Shown here: piece by piece, positions 1-6,910 of the stretch
How the letters are laid out: each line of letters starts with the position of its first letter
Numbering within the stretch: position 1 is the stretch's first letter
Origin: Bacteroidales bacterium
GTDB lineage: Bacteria > Bacteroidota > Bacteroidia > Bacteroidales > Tenuifilaceae
Length of the DNA stretch: 33,754 bases
Assembly (NCBI GenBank): GCA_018056955.1
Contig: JAGPEQ010000010.1
Location: forward strand, 26,695 to 60,448
Direction of reading: 5' to 3'
Made by a program: the position numbers and the translations under genes
The notes under the pieces: generated by a model
Seen by the model: the letters and a program-made list of their open reading frames with translations, nothing else
What the model was told of the DNA's origin: nothing
The model's database searches: none

Positions 1-375
1 CACGAACAACGCTCCCAGCCCCGTAGGGGCGAAACATTTGTAACTCCATGGCTACTCCCTCATGTGTTGCGATGCACGCAATACATTTTCCAAAGAGCAG
101 AGGGAAAGCGTTGCATCGCAATAGAAGAGCACGGCAAAGAGCGGTTTTCCAAAAAAAATACAAGAATTAAAGGGTTTAAGGTAAAGAGATGCTTCGGCTA
201 GCTCAGCATGACAAGGGTGCAGAAAGGAAGATAGGGTTTATGTCATCCCCAACAAAGTGAGGGATCTCTTCAAAGGATTGAAGAAAATCAGCAATGAGAT
301 ACTTCGCGAAGCCTATCCCGATAAATCGGGACTCAGCACGACAGCATTATGTTTCGCTTGCGAGCAATATGACAA
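1..375. repeat. Non-coding end built of dispersed and inverted repeats
   Basis: No convincing gene is seen here. A GCCCC-GTA-GGGGC hairpin (18-30) is followed by GAAACATTTGTA, a motif often seen in Bacteroidota intergenic repeats. TTGCGATGCA (67-76) and TGCATCGCAA (112-121) form a perfect 10-bp inverted repeat. From 184 to 213 and 241 to 270, two ~30-bp arms (AAGAGAT...ATGACA and its complement) form an imperfect inverted repeat. A degenerate direct third copy (about 296-343) contains the tight hairpin TCCCGAT-AA-ATCGGGA (316-331). These resemble the REP/MITE-like intergenic repeats common in Bacteroidota. No transposase is present. Confidence 0.65.
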
Positions 376-430
376 ATAACTTTAACTAAATAACATTGAT
401 TTTAAAATCGTTTTCGATTTGTAATTTTTT

Positions 431-438
431 TATTTTTG
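431..438 (+). promoter_or_regulatory. Putative tnaA promoter -7 box (TATTTTTG)
   Basis: Exact match to the Bacteroidota -7 consensus TAnnTTTG. It is the only such match between the repeat region and tnaA. A good -33 TTTG at the usual spacing is not obvious. A start near 444 would give tnaA a leader of about 200 nt, unusually long for this window. Confidence 0.55.
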
Positions 439-460
439 CATGAGTTGAAAATCTACGAGA

Positions 461-541
461 GTGATATTTAAGGAAAACATATACCTAAAGTTTACTGCTA
501 AGTACGTGTTTCTGAATATAAAGAACCGCGATAGGTTCTAA
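461..541 (+). CDS. Possible 26-codon leader ORF upstream of tnaA (doubtful)
   Basis: An open frame begins with GTG at 461 and ends at TAA 539-541. It encodes 26 residues rich in Lys, Phe, Tyr and Ile, with no Trp and no Pro. Its stop lies in and just after the right arm of a terminator-like hairpin. The position is right for a leader peptide, as with TnaC in Proteobacteria, but the TnaC hallmarks (a key Trp and a Pro near the end) are absent. The start is GTG and there is no clear ribosome binding site. It may be chance. Confidence 0.2.
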   Translation: MIFKENIYLKFTAKYVFLNIKNRDRF

Positions 542-547
542 TTTTTT
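522..547 (+). promoter_or_regulatory. Terminator-like hairpin in the tnaA leader (candidate attenuator)
   Basis: AGAACC (522-527) and GGTTCT (534-539) form a perfect 6-bp stem with a 6-nt loop, followed by AATTTTTT (540-547). It sits between the putative promoter and the tnaA start, so it could stop transcription before tnaA. A competing pairing, TTTTCCACC (544-552) with GGTGAAAA (585-592) with one bulge, would involve part of the T tract. That geometry suits an alternative structure. The stem is short and no ligand or leader peptide is proven. Confidence 0.4.
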
Positions 548-643
548 CCACCCAGCCATACCGGCATTTACATTTTTCGCCTTTGGTGAAAACATCTGCT
601 TTTATAAATCGATATCAGTTTAACAATTAAAATATTTATTAGT

Positions 644-2020
644 ATGGAACTACCATTTGCCGAATCGTACAAGATTAAAATGGTTGAACCCATTCGACGT
701 AGTACCCGTCAGGAGCGGGAACAATGGATAAAAGAGGCAAAGTACAACCTTTTCAATTTGCCCAGCAATCAGGTTTACATCGATTTGCTGACCGATTCAG
801 GAACCGGGGCTATGAGCGACCGCCAGTGGAGCGCCATAATGCTTGGCGATGAGAGCTATGCTGGGGCTTCCTCATACTTCAACCTGAAGAACGCCATCAG
901 GAACATCCTTGGTTTTGACTACATAATGCCAACTCACCAGGGACGTGCTGCCGAGAATGTTCTTTTCTCGGTACTAGTGAAAGAGGGCGATTACATCCCT
1001 GGCAACTCCCACTTCGATACCACTAAGGGTCATATTGAGTTCCGCCGTGCCCACGCTGTGGATTGCACCATCGACGAGGCTGCCGATACTGAACTCATTC
1101 ACCCTTTCAAGGGCAATGTCGATCCCCAAAAGCTCGATAATTTTCTTAAGGAGCATTCCCAAAGGGTTCCATTTGTTATAGTAACTATTACCAACAATAC
1201 CGCCGGCGGACAGCCCGTATCAATGAAAAATCTTCGTGAGGTTAGGGAGATATGTAACCGTTACGGCAAGCTTTTAGTTTTTGACTCCGCTCGTTTTGCC
1301 GAGAATGCATACTTTATCAAAACCCGAGAGGAGGGCTACGCCCACAAATCCATCAAGGAGATTGTAAGGGAAATGTTCTCCTACGCCGACGCCATGACCA
1401 TGAGCAGTAAAAAGGATGCCATTGTCAATATTGGTGGTTTCATTGCTATGCGCGATCAGGAGCTTTGGCGTCAGTGTTCAAAGTTCAACATTATGTTTGA
1501 GGGTTATGTTACCTACGGGGGAATGTCGGGTCGCGATATGAATGCTCTGGCTGTTGGCCTTGACGAGGGAACCGAGTTCGATTACCTGGAAACCCGAATC
1601 AAGCAGGTTGAGTACCTTGGTAACCGCCTCGATGAGTTTGGTATTCCCTACCAAAAACCTGCCGGTGGTCATGCCATCTTTGTTGATGCCAACAAGGTAT
1701 TACCCAATATCCCGCGCGAACAGTTCAGAGCGCAAACACTTGCCATAGAGCTTTACCTTGAGGCAGGTGTTCGTGGTGTTGAGATTGGCACCCTACTTGC
1801 CGACCGTGACCCCGAAACCCGTGAGAATCGCTATCCTAAACTTGAACTCCTTCGGCTTGCCATTCCACGCCGTACCTATACCAACAACCATATGGATGTG
1901 GTGGCCGTTGCCCTTAAAAACGTTTACGATAGGCGAAACCAAATAACCAAAGGACTTGAAATTGTTTGGGAAGCTCCTATAATGAGGCACTTTACCGTGG
2001 AGCTTAAACCTGCCGAGTAA
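644..2020 (+). CDS. tnaA: Tryptophanase (L-tryptophan indole-lyase)
   Basis: A PLP enzyme that cleaves L-tryptophan to indole, pyruvate and ammonia in the cytoplasm. The 458-residue length fits the tryptophanase/tyrosine phenol-lyase family. Seen in the sequence: the DLLTDSGTGAMSD segment (about 47-59), THQGRAAEN (97-105), TITNNTAGGQPVS (181-193), a DSARFAENAYFIK stretch (214-226), and SSKKD (254-258), whose second Lys (K257) is the expected Schiff-base lysine. FDTTKGH (124-130) carries Asp125 where tyrosine phenol-lyase has Thr, which favours tryptophanase. The protein closely resembles Bacteroides TnaA. It stands alone with its own leader and terminator; no tnaB-type permease is adjacent. 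Indole is a signalling compound in gut and anaerobic communities. Regulation through the long leader is possible. Confidence 0.95.
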   Translation: MELPFAESYKIKMVEPIRRSTRQEREQWIKEAKYNLFNLPSNQVYIDLLTDSGTGAMSDRQWSAIMLGDESYAGASSYFNLKNAIRNILGFDYIMPTHQGRAAENVLFSVLVKEGDYIPGNSHFDTTKGHIEFRRAHAVDCTIDEAADTELIHPFKGNVDPQKLDNFLKEHSQRVPFVIVTITNNTAGGQPVSMKNLREVREICNRYGKLLVFDSARFAENAYFIKTREEGYAHKSIKEIVREMFSYADAMTMSSKKDAIVNIGGFIAMRDQELWRQCSKFNIMFEGYVTYGGMSGRDMNALAVGLDEGTEFDYLETRIKQVEYLGNRLDEFGIPYQKPAGGHAIFVDANKVLPNIPREQFRAQTLAIELYLEAGVRGVEIGTLLADRDPETRENRYPKLELLRLAIPRRTYTNNHMDVVAVALKNVYDRRNQITKGLEIVWEAPIMRHFTVELKPAE

Positions 2021-2039
2021 TACCTTTATTCATATTTGC

Positions 2040-2070
2040 AAGAGCCGGATAGTAAAGTCCGGCTCTTTTG
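2040..2070 (+). terminator. Rho-independent terminator after tnaA
   Basis: AAGAGCCGGA (2040-2049) pairs with TCCGGCTCTT (2058-2067) around an 8-nt loop and runs into TTTT, 20 nt after the tnaA stop. It is a strong, perfect 10-bp stem. Confidence 0.9.
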
Positions 2071-2149
2071 CAATTTTATCAAGTTTTTTTCATTAACCTT
2101 GATTTATTGAATTACTAATCGTGCTTAAAAACAATACCTGTTGCACTAA

Positions 2150-2190
2150 ACACCAAAAACTAAACACAAAACACAAAACACAAAACACTA
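2150..2190. repeat. AAACACA short tandem repeat before the MATE gene
   Basis: An A/C-only run built on CACAAAA/ACACAAA units (about 2150-2188) abuts the MATE promoter box. The same kind of run, again ending in a CACTA-like sequence, recurs in the island at 25741-25775. It is non-coding. Confidence 0.6.
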
Positions 2191-2196
2191 CCTTTG
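2189..2196 (+). promoter_or_regulatory. Putative promoter -7 box (TACCTTTG) for the MATE gene
   Basis: Exact TAnnTTTG match 47 nt before the MATE start, directly after the A/C-rich tandem repeat. No good -33 element is visible, because the repeat occupies that position. Confidence 0.5.
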
Positions 2197-2243
2197 TAGT
2201 TCTCATTTTTTTTAGCCTACTTTGCAATGCATTTCATTAAGCC

Positions 2244-3623
2244 ATGAAAGACTTTACCACTGGTAATGAGGCCAAACACATTTTTCGATTTGCACTGCCA
2301 ATGCTAATTGGCAATATTTTTCAGCAGCTATACAATGTTGTAGATAGTATTATTGTGGGACGCTACCTTGGCGATAAGGCATTGGCTGCAGTTGGGGCTT
2401 CGTTCCCAATTATTTTCATGGTTATTGCGCTTATTATTGGTATTGGCATTGGCTCATCGGTTGTAATTTCGCAGTACTTTGGTGCTAAGGATTTTGATAG
2501 GGTTAAACGGGCAGCCGATACCACCTATATTTTCCTCTTTTTTGCAGGTATTATTATTACCATTGTAGGTTTGCTTAGTGGTGAGTATATCTTTAGGTTA
2601 ATGCGCTTACCCGAGGAGATTTTGCCTATGGCAAAAACCTACCTCGATATCTACATGTATGGGTTGGTGCTAATGTTTGGGTTTAACTCAGTATCGAGCA
2701 TACTACGAGGCGTTGGCGATTCCAAAACACCACTTTACTTCCTTATTGTTTCAACATTTCTAAATATTTTTCTCGATACCCTTTTTGTTCTTGGGTTTAA
2801 GTGGGGTATTGCTGGCGCTGCATGGGCTACTGTAATTGCACAAGCCTTTTCATTCATTATCGCAGTAATATACTTGGAAAGGCTAAGGCACATGCTTCGC
2901 ATTACCTTTAAGCGATTGGTTTTCGACTGGGAAATCTTCTGGCAAAGTGTTCGAATAGGCTTACCCACCGGCATTCAACAAACCCTTGTAGCATTGGGAG
3001 GTATGGCATTAATGGGTATAGTAAACACATTTGGGACTGAGGTTATTGCCGGTTTTTCAGCAGCCAGCCGAATCGACTCGCTAGCGGTAATCCCTATAAT
3101 GAACTTCTCAGCATCGCTTTCGGGTTTTGTGGGGCAGAACATTGGTGCTGGTAAGGTTGATAGGGTAAAGCGTGGCCTATGGGCTACCATCAAAATGTCA
3201 GTGCTGTTCAGCGTAATTATCACTGCAATCATACTTATTTGGGGCGATAAGATGATGGTAGTATTCACGACAAACCCAAGGGTTGTTGATATTGGTTATC
3301 ACTACCTTATGGTGGTAAGCTTTTTTTATGTGGCATTTGCTGTGATGTTCTGCATAAATGGATTGCTACGCGGGGCAGGGGCTGCGGTTGTGCCCATGTA
3401 TATAACACTACTATCGCTCTGGATTGTACGCATACCTCTGGCATATCTGCTAAGCAAAACTTTTGGGATGAACGAGGCTGGGGTTTGGTGGTCAATTCCA
3501 ATTGGCTGGTTAATGGGTGCAGTAGCTTCAACTATTTATTACAGGTATGGAAGCTGGAAAAATAAATCGGTTGTTAAGCCCGTAACCACTGAAGATGATG
3601 GGGTGGCTACCGATTTGGTGTAG
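2244..3623 (+). CDS. MATE family multidrug/Na+ or H+ antiporter
   Basis: A 459-residue inner-membrane protein with about twelve hydrophobic segments in two similar halves, as expected for MatE/NorM-type cation-coupled efflux pumps that expel drugs or metabolites. Recognisable family sequences are the N-terminal FRFALPMLIGNIFQQLYNVVDSI stretch (about 14-36, abbreviated here by its ends), VGRYLGDKALAAVGA (39-53) and, in the second half, FSAASRIDSLA. The tail from about 440 is charged and cytoplasmic. The ATG at 2244 is the first start in frame and begins the conserved region. The gene has its own promoter box and no partner gene, so the substrate cannot be deduced. Confidence 0.92.
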   Translation: MKDFTTGNEAKHIFRFALPMLIGNIFQQLYNVVDSIIVGRYLGDKALAAVGASFPIIFMVIALIIGIGIGSSVVISQYFGAKDFDRVKRAADTTYIFLFFAGIIITIVGLLSGEYIFRLMRLPEEILPMAKTYLDIYMYGLVLMFGFNSVSSILRGVGDSKTPLYFLIVSTFLNIFLDTLFVLGFKWGIAGAAWATVIAQAFSFIIAVIYLERLRHMLRITFKRLVFDWEIFWQSVRIGLPTGIQQTLVALGGMALMGIVNTFGTEVIAGFSAASRIDSLAVIPIMNFSASLSGFVGQNIGAGKVDRVKRGLWATIKMSVLFSVIITAIILIWGDKMMVVFTTNPRVVDIGYHYLMVVSFFYVAFAVMFCINGLLRGAGAAVVPMYITLLSLWIVRIPLAYLLSKTFGMNEAGVWWSIPIGWLMGAVASTIYYRYGSWKNKSVVKPVTTEDDGVATDLV

Positions 3624-3657
3624 CAGATTACACAGTTGGTGATAACACAAAAAGTAT

Positions 3658-3665
3658 TACCTTTG
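3658..3665 (+). promoter_or_regulatory. Putative promoter (TACCTTTG) of the small charged-protein gene
   Basis: Exact -7 match (3658-3665) with TTGG at 3636-3639 as a plausible -33 element 18 nt upstream. The start codon follows 26 nt later. Confidence 0.65.
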
Positions 3666-3691
3666 CAAACTGATAAATAAAACTACTGATT

Positions 3692-3976
3692 ATGGCAAGC
3701 AAGAGAGATCTTAAAAAGGATATCGATTACCTGGTTGGTGAGGTTATTAGCGATTGCTACACCTACATGCTAATAAATGGCGAAAAGAAACGCGATGATG
3801 CAATTGCTATCATCGAGTCGATTCTTGAAAAGCGCAACGATCTTATTCATCGTATTAAACATCCCGCCAAAAAGGATGATAGAAAAGCCGTTAAAGCGCA
3901 TTACCGCGAAATTCAGAAAGATGCCCTAAAGGCTATTGATGAAAGTTTTAGCAAACTTAGCGAGCTTACAAAGTAG
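3692..3976 (+). CDS. Conserved small charged protein of unknown function
   Basis: This 94-residue cytoplasmic protein has no signal or membrane segment. It is rich in Lys, Asp and Glu and looks all-helical. A patch around residues 10-30 contains DYLVGEVISDCYTYM, followed by amphipathic helices with RNDLIHRIKHP at about 49-59 and a charged C-terminus. It resembles small hypothetical proteins that are widespread in Bacteroidota, but I cannot assign a function. The gene is monocistronic: it has its own promoter box and a strong terminator just after the stop. That arrangement supports a real expressed gene. Confidence 0.8.
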   Translation: MASKRDLKKDIDYLVGEVISDCYTYMLINGEKKRDDAIAIIESILEKRNDLIHRIKHPAKKDDRKAVKAHYREIQKDALKAIDESFSKLSELTK

Positions 3977-3997
3977 TATTCCAAAACACCACATATT

Positions 3998-4022
3998 TCC
4001 CGGCCCTTTGCCGGGATTTTTT
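3998..4022 (+). terminator. Rho-independent terminator
   Basis: TCCCGGC (3998-4004) and GCCGGGA (4010-4016) form a 7-bp stem with a 5-nt loop, followed by six Ts. It lies 21 nt after the stop of the small charged-protein gene. Confidence 0.9.
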
Positions 4023-4061
4023 GTTTTATGTTTTCACAGCACTGCGGCATAAAAGAATTCT

Positions 4062-4069
4062 TAATTTTG
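4062..4069 (+). promoter_or_regulatory. Putative promoter -7 box (TAATTTTG)
   Basis: Exact TAnnTTTG match 27 nt upstream of the LTA-synthase-like gene and downstream of the preceding terminator. The -33 element is not clear. Confidence 0.55.
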
Positions 4070-4096
4070 CAGTTCAACCATCTAATTACATAAGCC

Positions 4097-6061
4097 ATGA
4101 TTCAGGAGTTCAGGCAATACTTTTCCGATATCACCCTAAAAGGTAACATATACCTAATGCTTTTGTGGCGATTTGCTCTTTTAATGCTGATATTCACCCT
4201 TTGCCGGGTACTTTTTTACCTGTTCAATATCGATTTTTTTGCCAGCGTTACTACTGCAGGCCTTTTGCGAATGCTTGCCGGTGGGCTTTGGTTCGATACC
4301 AGCGCTCTTATTTACACAAACATTTTATACATCGTTTTATTCCTTTTGCCATTCACTTTTAGGTATAATGAATGGTACCAAAGGGTACTTAAATATCTGT
4401 TTGTGGTTACAAACAGTGTGGCCATTGGCGCAAATTGTGCCGACTTTATCTACTTTCGTTTTACCATGCGTCGTACTACCGCTACTGTTTTTAGTGAGTT
4501 TAAGCACGAAACCAATTTTGGTTCCCTTATCCCAAAGTTTATTGCCGATTACTGGTACGTTTTCCTGATATGGATTGCCCTTACTGCTTTACTGGTATTA
4601 CTGTATGGTAGGGTTCGTCCTATCAATAAGGGAAAAGGTTTCAGGTTTCATTTAGTTTATGGCTTAAATGGCCTTGTGCTTTTACTGGTTTTTGCTACAC
4701 TCATGGTTGGTGGTATGCGTGGTGGGTTTCGTCATAGTACTCGTCCAATAACCCTTAGTAATGCTGGCCAGTATATTAATGAGCCACTTGAGGCCGCCAT
4801 TGTCCTGAATACTCCCTTTGCCATTTATCGTACCCTGGGGAAAAAGTCGCTTGTTAAGGTTGATTACTATAAAAACCCCAAGGAACTCGATGAGGTTTAC
4901 TCTCCCTTACACAAACCACAGGTAACCGATTCGCTGAAGCGAATGAATGTTGTCATTTTTATACTTGAGTGTTTTGGTAGGGAATACATTGGGGCTTACA
5001 ATAAACACTTAAAGGAAAAGGATGGCTATACCGGATTTACTCCTTTCCTCGATTCGCTCATTGGGCACTCGTTATGGTTTACGCACTCTTATGGTAATGG
5101 TCGAAAATCGATTGATGGGATGCCCTCGGTTTTGGCCAGTATACCTATGTTTGTTGAGCCCTACTTTTTAACCAGCTACTCTACCAACAAAATCAATAGC
5201 ATTGCATCAGCCTTAAGGGCCGAGGGTTACCATACAGCTTTCTTTCACGGTGCACCCAATGGTTCAATGGGTTTTCAGGCATTTGCCAATGTTGCTGGAT
5301 TTGAGGAATACTACGGAATGAGTGAGTATCCTGACCCCTCGCACTTCGATGGCATGTGGGGCGTATGGGATGAGGAGTTTTTCCAGTTCTTTGCGCAAAC
5401 CCTTAATAAGTTTCCACAGCCTTTCTGCGCAGCATTATTCTCGGTTTCGTCGCATCATCCCTTTAAGGTGCCTGAGCGTTACGAGGGTGTGTTCCCCAAG
5501 GGAACCCTACCCATTCACCAGTGCATAGCCTACACCGATTACTCGCTCAAACGTTTCTTTGAAACCGTTTCACGCATGGATTGGTACCCCAATACGCTTT
5601 TTGTCATAACTGCCGACCACCCTAACCAAACCCAGTTCCCGGAATATCAAACAAGCGTAGGTGCATTTGCTGTTCCCCTTATATTCTACAGACCCGATAA
5701 TAGTCTTGCTGGTCAAAAGGATGAGTTTGCCCAGCAAATCGATATCATGCCGTCAGTTCTTGGATATTTACACTATAGCAAGCCTTTTATAGCTTTTGGA
5801 CGTGATGTTTTCGATTCCACTTCCAAACCATTCGTGGTTAACTATATTAATAACTGTTACCAGTATTACTCCGATGATTACGTGCTGATTTTTGACGGGA
5901 AAAAAACTTTAGGCCTTTATAACATCAAGGATGATACTATGCTTACAAACAATCTACAGGGTCAACTTCCTGATAGGGTGAACGAAATGGAAAGTAAGCT
6001 TAAAGCCATAGTTCAGCAGTACAACTCAAGGATGATTGATGATAATCTAGTGGTAAAGTAG
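4097..6061 (+). CDS. LTA synthase-like membrane phosphotransferase/sulfatase
   Basis: This 654-residue inner-membrane enzyme has about five N-terminal transmembrane segments (roughly 20-45, 68-88, 98-118, 152-170, 188-206) and a periplasmic alkaline-phosphatase-superfamily domain from about 283 to 600. Its architecture is that of the LtaS/OpgB group. Metal and active-site candidates are Glu291 (VVIFILECFG), Ser338 in GRKSIDG as the nucleophile, His453 (SSHHPF), and Asp507/His508 (ITADHP). Family members transfer phosphoglycerol or phosphoethanolamine to envelope glycans or lipids. Lipoteichoic acid itself is not expected in a Gram-negative cell, so the acceptor is unknown. A second, diverged copy lies at 8572-10404. 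The 3' end is only 3 bp from the convergent Rieske-like gene, with no terminator between them. Confidence 0.88.
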   Translation: MIQEFRQYFSDITLKGNIYLMLLWRFALLMLIFTLCRVLFYLFNIDFFASVTTAGLLRMLAGGLWFDTSALIYTNILYIVLFLLPFTFRYNEWYQRVLKYLFVVTNSVAIGANCADFIYFRFTMRRTTATVFSEFKHETNFGSLIPKFIADYWYVFLIWIALTALLVLLYGRVRPINKGKGFRFHLVYGLNGLVLLLVFATLMVGGMRGGFRHSTRPITLSNAGQYINEPLEAAIVLNTPFAIYRTLGKKSLVKVDYYKNPKELDEVYSPLHKPQVTDSLKRMNVVIFILECFGREYIGAYNKHLKEKDGYTGFTPFLDSLIGHSLWFTHSYGNGRKSIDGMPSVLASIPMFVEPYFLTSYSTNKINSIASALRAEGYHTAFFHGAPNGSMGFQAFANVAGFEEYYGMSEYPDPSHFDGMWGVWDEEFFQFFAQTLNKFPQPFCAALFSVSSHHPFKVPERYEGVFPKGTLPIHQCIAYTDYSLKRFFETVSRMDWYPNTLFVITADHPNQTQFPEYQTSVGAFAVPLIFYRPDNSLAGQKDEFAQQIDIMPSVLGYLHYSKPFIAFGRDVFDSTSKPFVVNYINNCYQYYSDDYVLIFDGKKTLGLYNIKDDTMLTNNLQGQLPDRVNEMESKLKAIVQQYNSRMIDDNLVVK

Positions 6062-6064
6062 GTG

Positions 6065-6496
6065 TTAGTTGTAAACCCTAACGTAATCGCCACTTTTTAA
6101 AACCTGGTATCTTTTTAATGGGTACCCTTCCTTTGGGTAACCATAGTTTACAAGGTAGTAAATGGTTCCGCAGTGCGGACAGGTTGCGGTACCTGACCCG
6201 TTTGAATCGGGATTCACCGATGCGTTGATATCGATATGTTTTGGGCAAGTTGCATCAAAAGCTAAAATTTCGTTCTCGCTAAGCCTGAAAACAATTACAC
6301 CGTTGTTCCTGTAACCGTATCCATCTATTTTAACAGCACCCATTACACTAGTCAGATTAAAATACTGTGGCTCTTTCAGGTTGAACTCAATGTTTACAGG
6401 AACATCAGGAATAATATCATCAATATTGTCGTCGCAGGCAGTATTAGTAAAAACCAAAATTGAAAAAAGCAAAATATGGATTATCTTTGTTTGCAT
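6065..6496 (-). CDS. Rieske-like lipoprotein with altered cluster ligands
   Basis: A 143-residue predicted lipoprotein. A hydrophobic signal ends in TNTA-Cys21, followed by DDNIDD, the kind of acidic stretch linked to surface export of Bacteroidota lipoproteins. From about 45 on it resembles a Rieske domain: a short strand-rich region, FDATCPKH (81-88), then ATCPHCGTIYYL (104-115) and a YPLKRYQV end. Canonical Rieske proteins have CxH and CxxH; here the sites are C84-x2-H87 and C106-x2-C109. It could therefore hold an unusual 2Fe-2S cluster, a mononuclear metal, or nothing. It reads divergently from the basic lipoprotein gene. Its promoter box (complement of 6522-6529) lies within that neighbour. 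Confidence 0.7.
   Translation of the reverse strand: MQTKIIHILLFSILVFTNTACDDNIDDIIPDVPVNIEFNLKEPQYFNLTSVMGAVKIDGYGYRNNGVIVFRLSENEILAFDATCPKHIDINASVNPDSNGSGTATCPHCGTIYYLVNYGYPKEGYPLKRYQVLKSGDYVRVYN
6482..6489 (+). promoter_or_regulatory. Putative promoter (TATCTTTG) for the basic lipoprotein gene
   Basis: Exact TAnnTTTG match located inside the first codons of the opposite-strand Rieske-like gene. Transcription would start near 6496, about 20 nt before the TTG start at 6517. Confidence 0.5.
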
Positions 6497-6516
6497 TGGT
6501 AAATTAAATTTGTATC

Positions 6517-6897
6517 TTGGACAAAGGTATAAAAAAGATACTTTTTGCGCTTATTGCACTTTTTGTTCTGGTTGGTTGTGGTAAACAGTTAGCACCCTCG
6601 CCTGTTCCTGCCACCCCCGGTAGGAGTAAGTGGCAGGTTAAACGGGAGGAATACCGACGCGCATGGGTTGCATATTGGCACGATAGGAAAACCGAAAGGT
6701 TAACTCGCGGGGCTAAAGCAAAATCGGTTAAAAGGGAGAGGGAGGCTGAAAAGGCGGAGAAAAAGTTGGCGGAGAGGCACCTCAAAAAACAACCACCTGA
6801 GGTGCAGGAAAGGATGAAGGCTTCGCTGAAAGAGGCTGAGAAAAACAGACCTAAGCGGACTTTAAGGCAGAGGTTAGGCTTTTGGAAGTATAAATAG
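6517..6897 (+). CDS. Small strongly basic lipoprotein, function unknown
   Basis: A 126-residue protein with a Lys-rich n-region, a hydrophobic core and lipobox LVGC (Cys about 21), so a predicted lipoprotein. The mature part is very rich in Lys, Arg and Glu, with heptad-like helix (KREREAEKAEKKLAER, about 73-88). I do not recognise a family. The start is TTG: a stop lies in frame at 6505-6507 and no ATG precedes the signal peptide, so TTG 6517 (or ATT 6508) must serve. The acidic anchored protein gene follows 13 nt later, which suggests co-transcription. Confidence 0.7.
   Translation: MDKGIKKILFALIALFVLVGCGKQLAPSPVPATPGRSKWQVKREEYRRAWVAYWHDRKTERLTRGAKAKSVKREREAEKAEKKLAERHLKKQPPEVQERMKASLKEAEKNRPKRTLRQRLGFWKYK
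6522..6529 (-). promoter_or_regulatory. Putative promoter (TACCTTTG) for the Rieske-like gene
   Basis: Complement strand reads TACCTTTG, an exact -7 match placed 26 bp upstream of the Rieske-like start. It overlaps the start of the opposite gene, so the two promoters face each other. Confidence 0.5.
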
Positions 6898-6910
6898 TAA
6901 AATAAATGAT

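Noticed and set aside
1-375. Part of an rRNA operon or a tRNA cluster
   Set aside because: No conserved rRNA or tRNA sequence is recognisable; the hairpins are explained by intergenic repeats.
644-2020. Tyrosine phenol-lyase instead of tryptophanase
   Set aside because: The diagnostic position in FDTTKGH is Asp (125), as in tryptophanases, and the protein closely resembles Bacteroides TnaA.
4097-6061. True lipoteichoic acid synthase
   Set aside because: The rest of the window indicates a Gram-negative Bacteroidota, which does not make LTA; only the enzyme family can be claimed.
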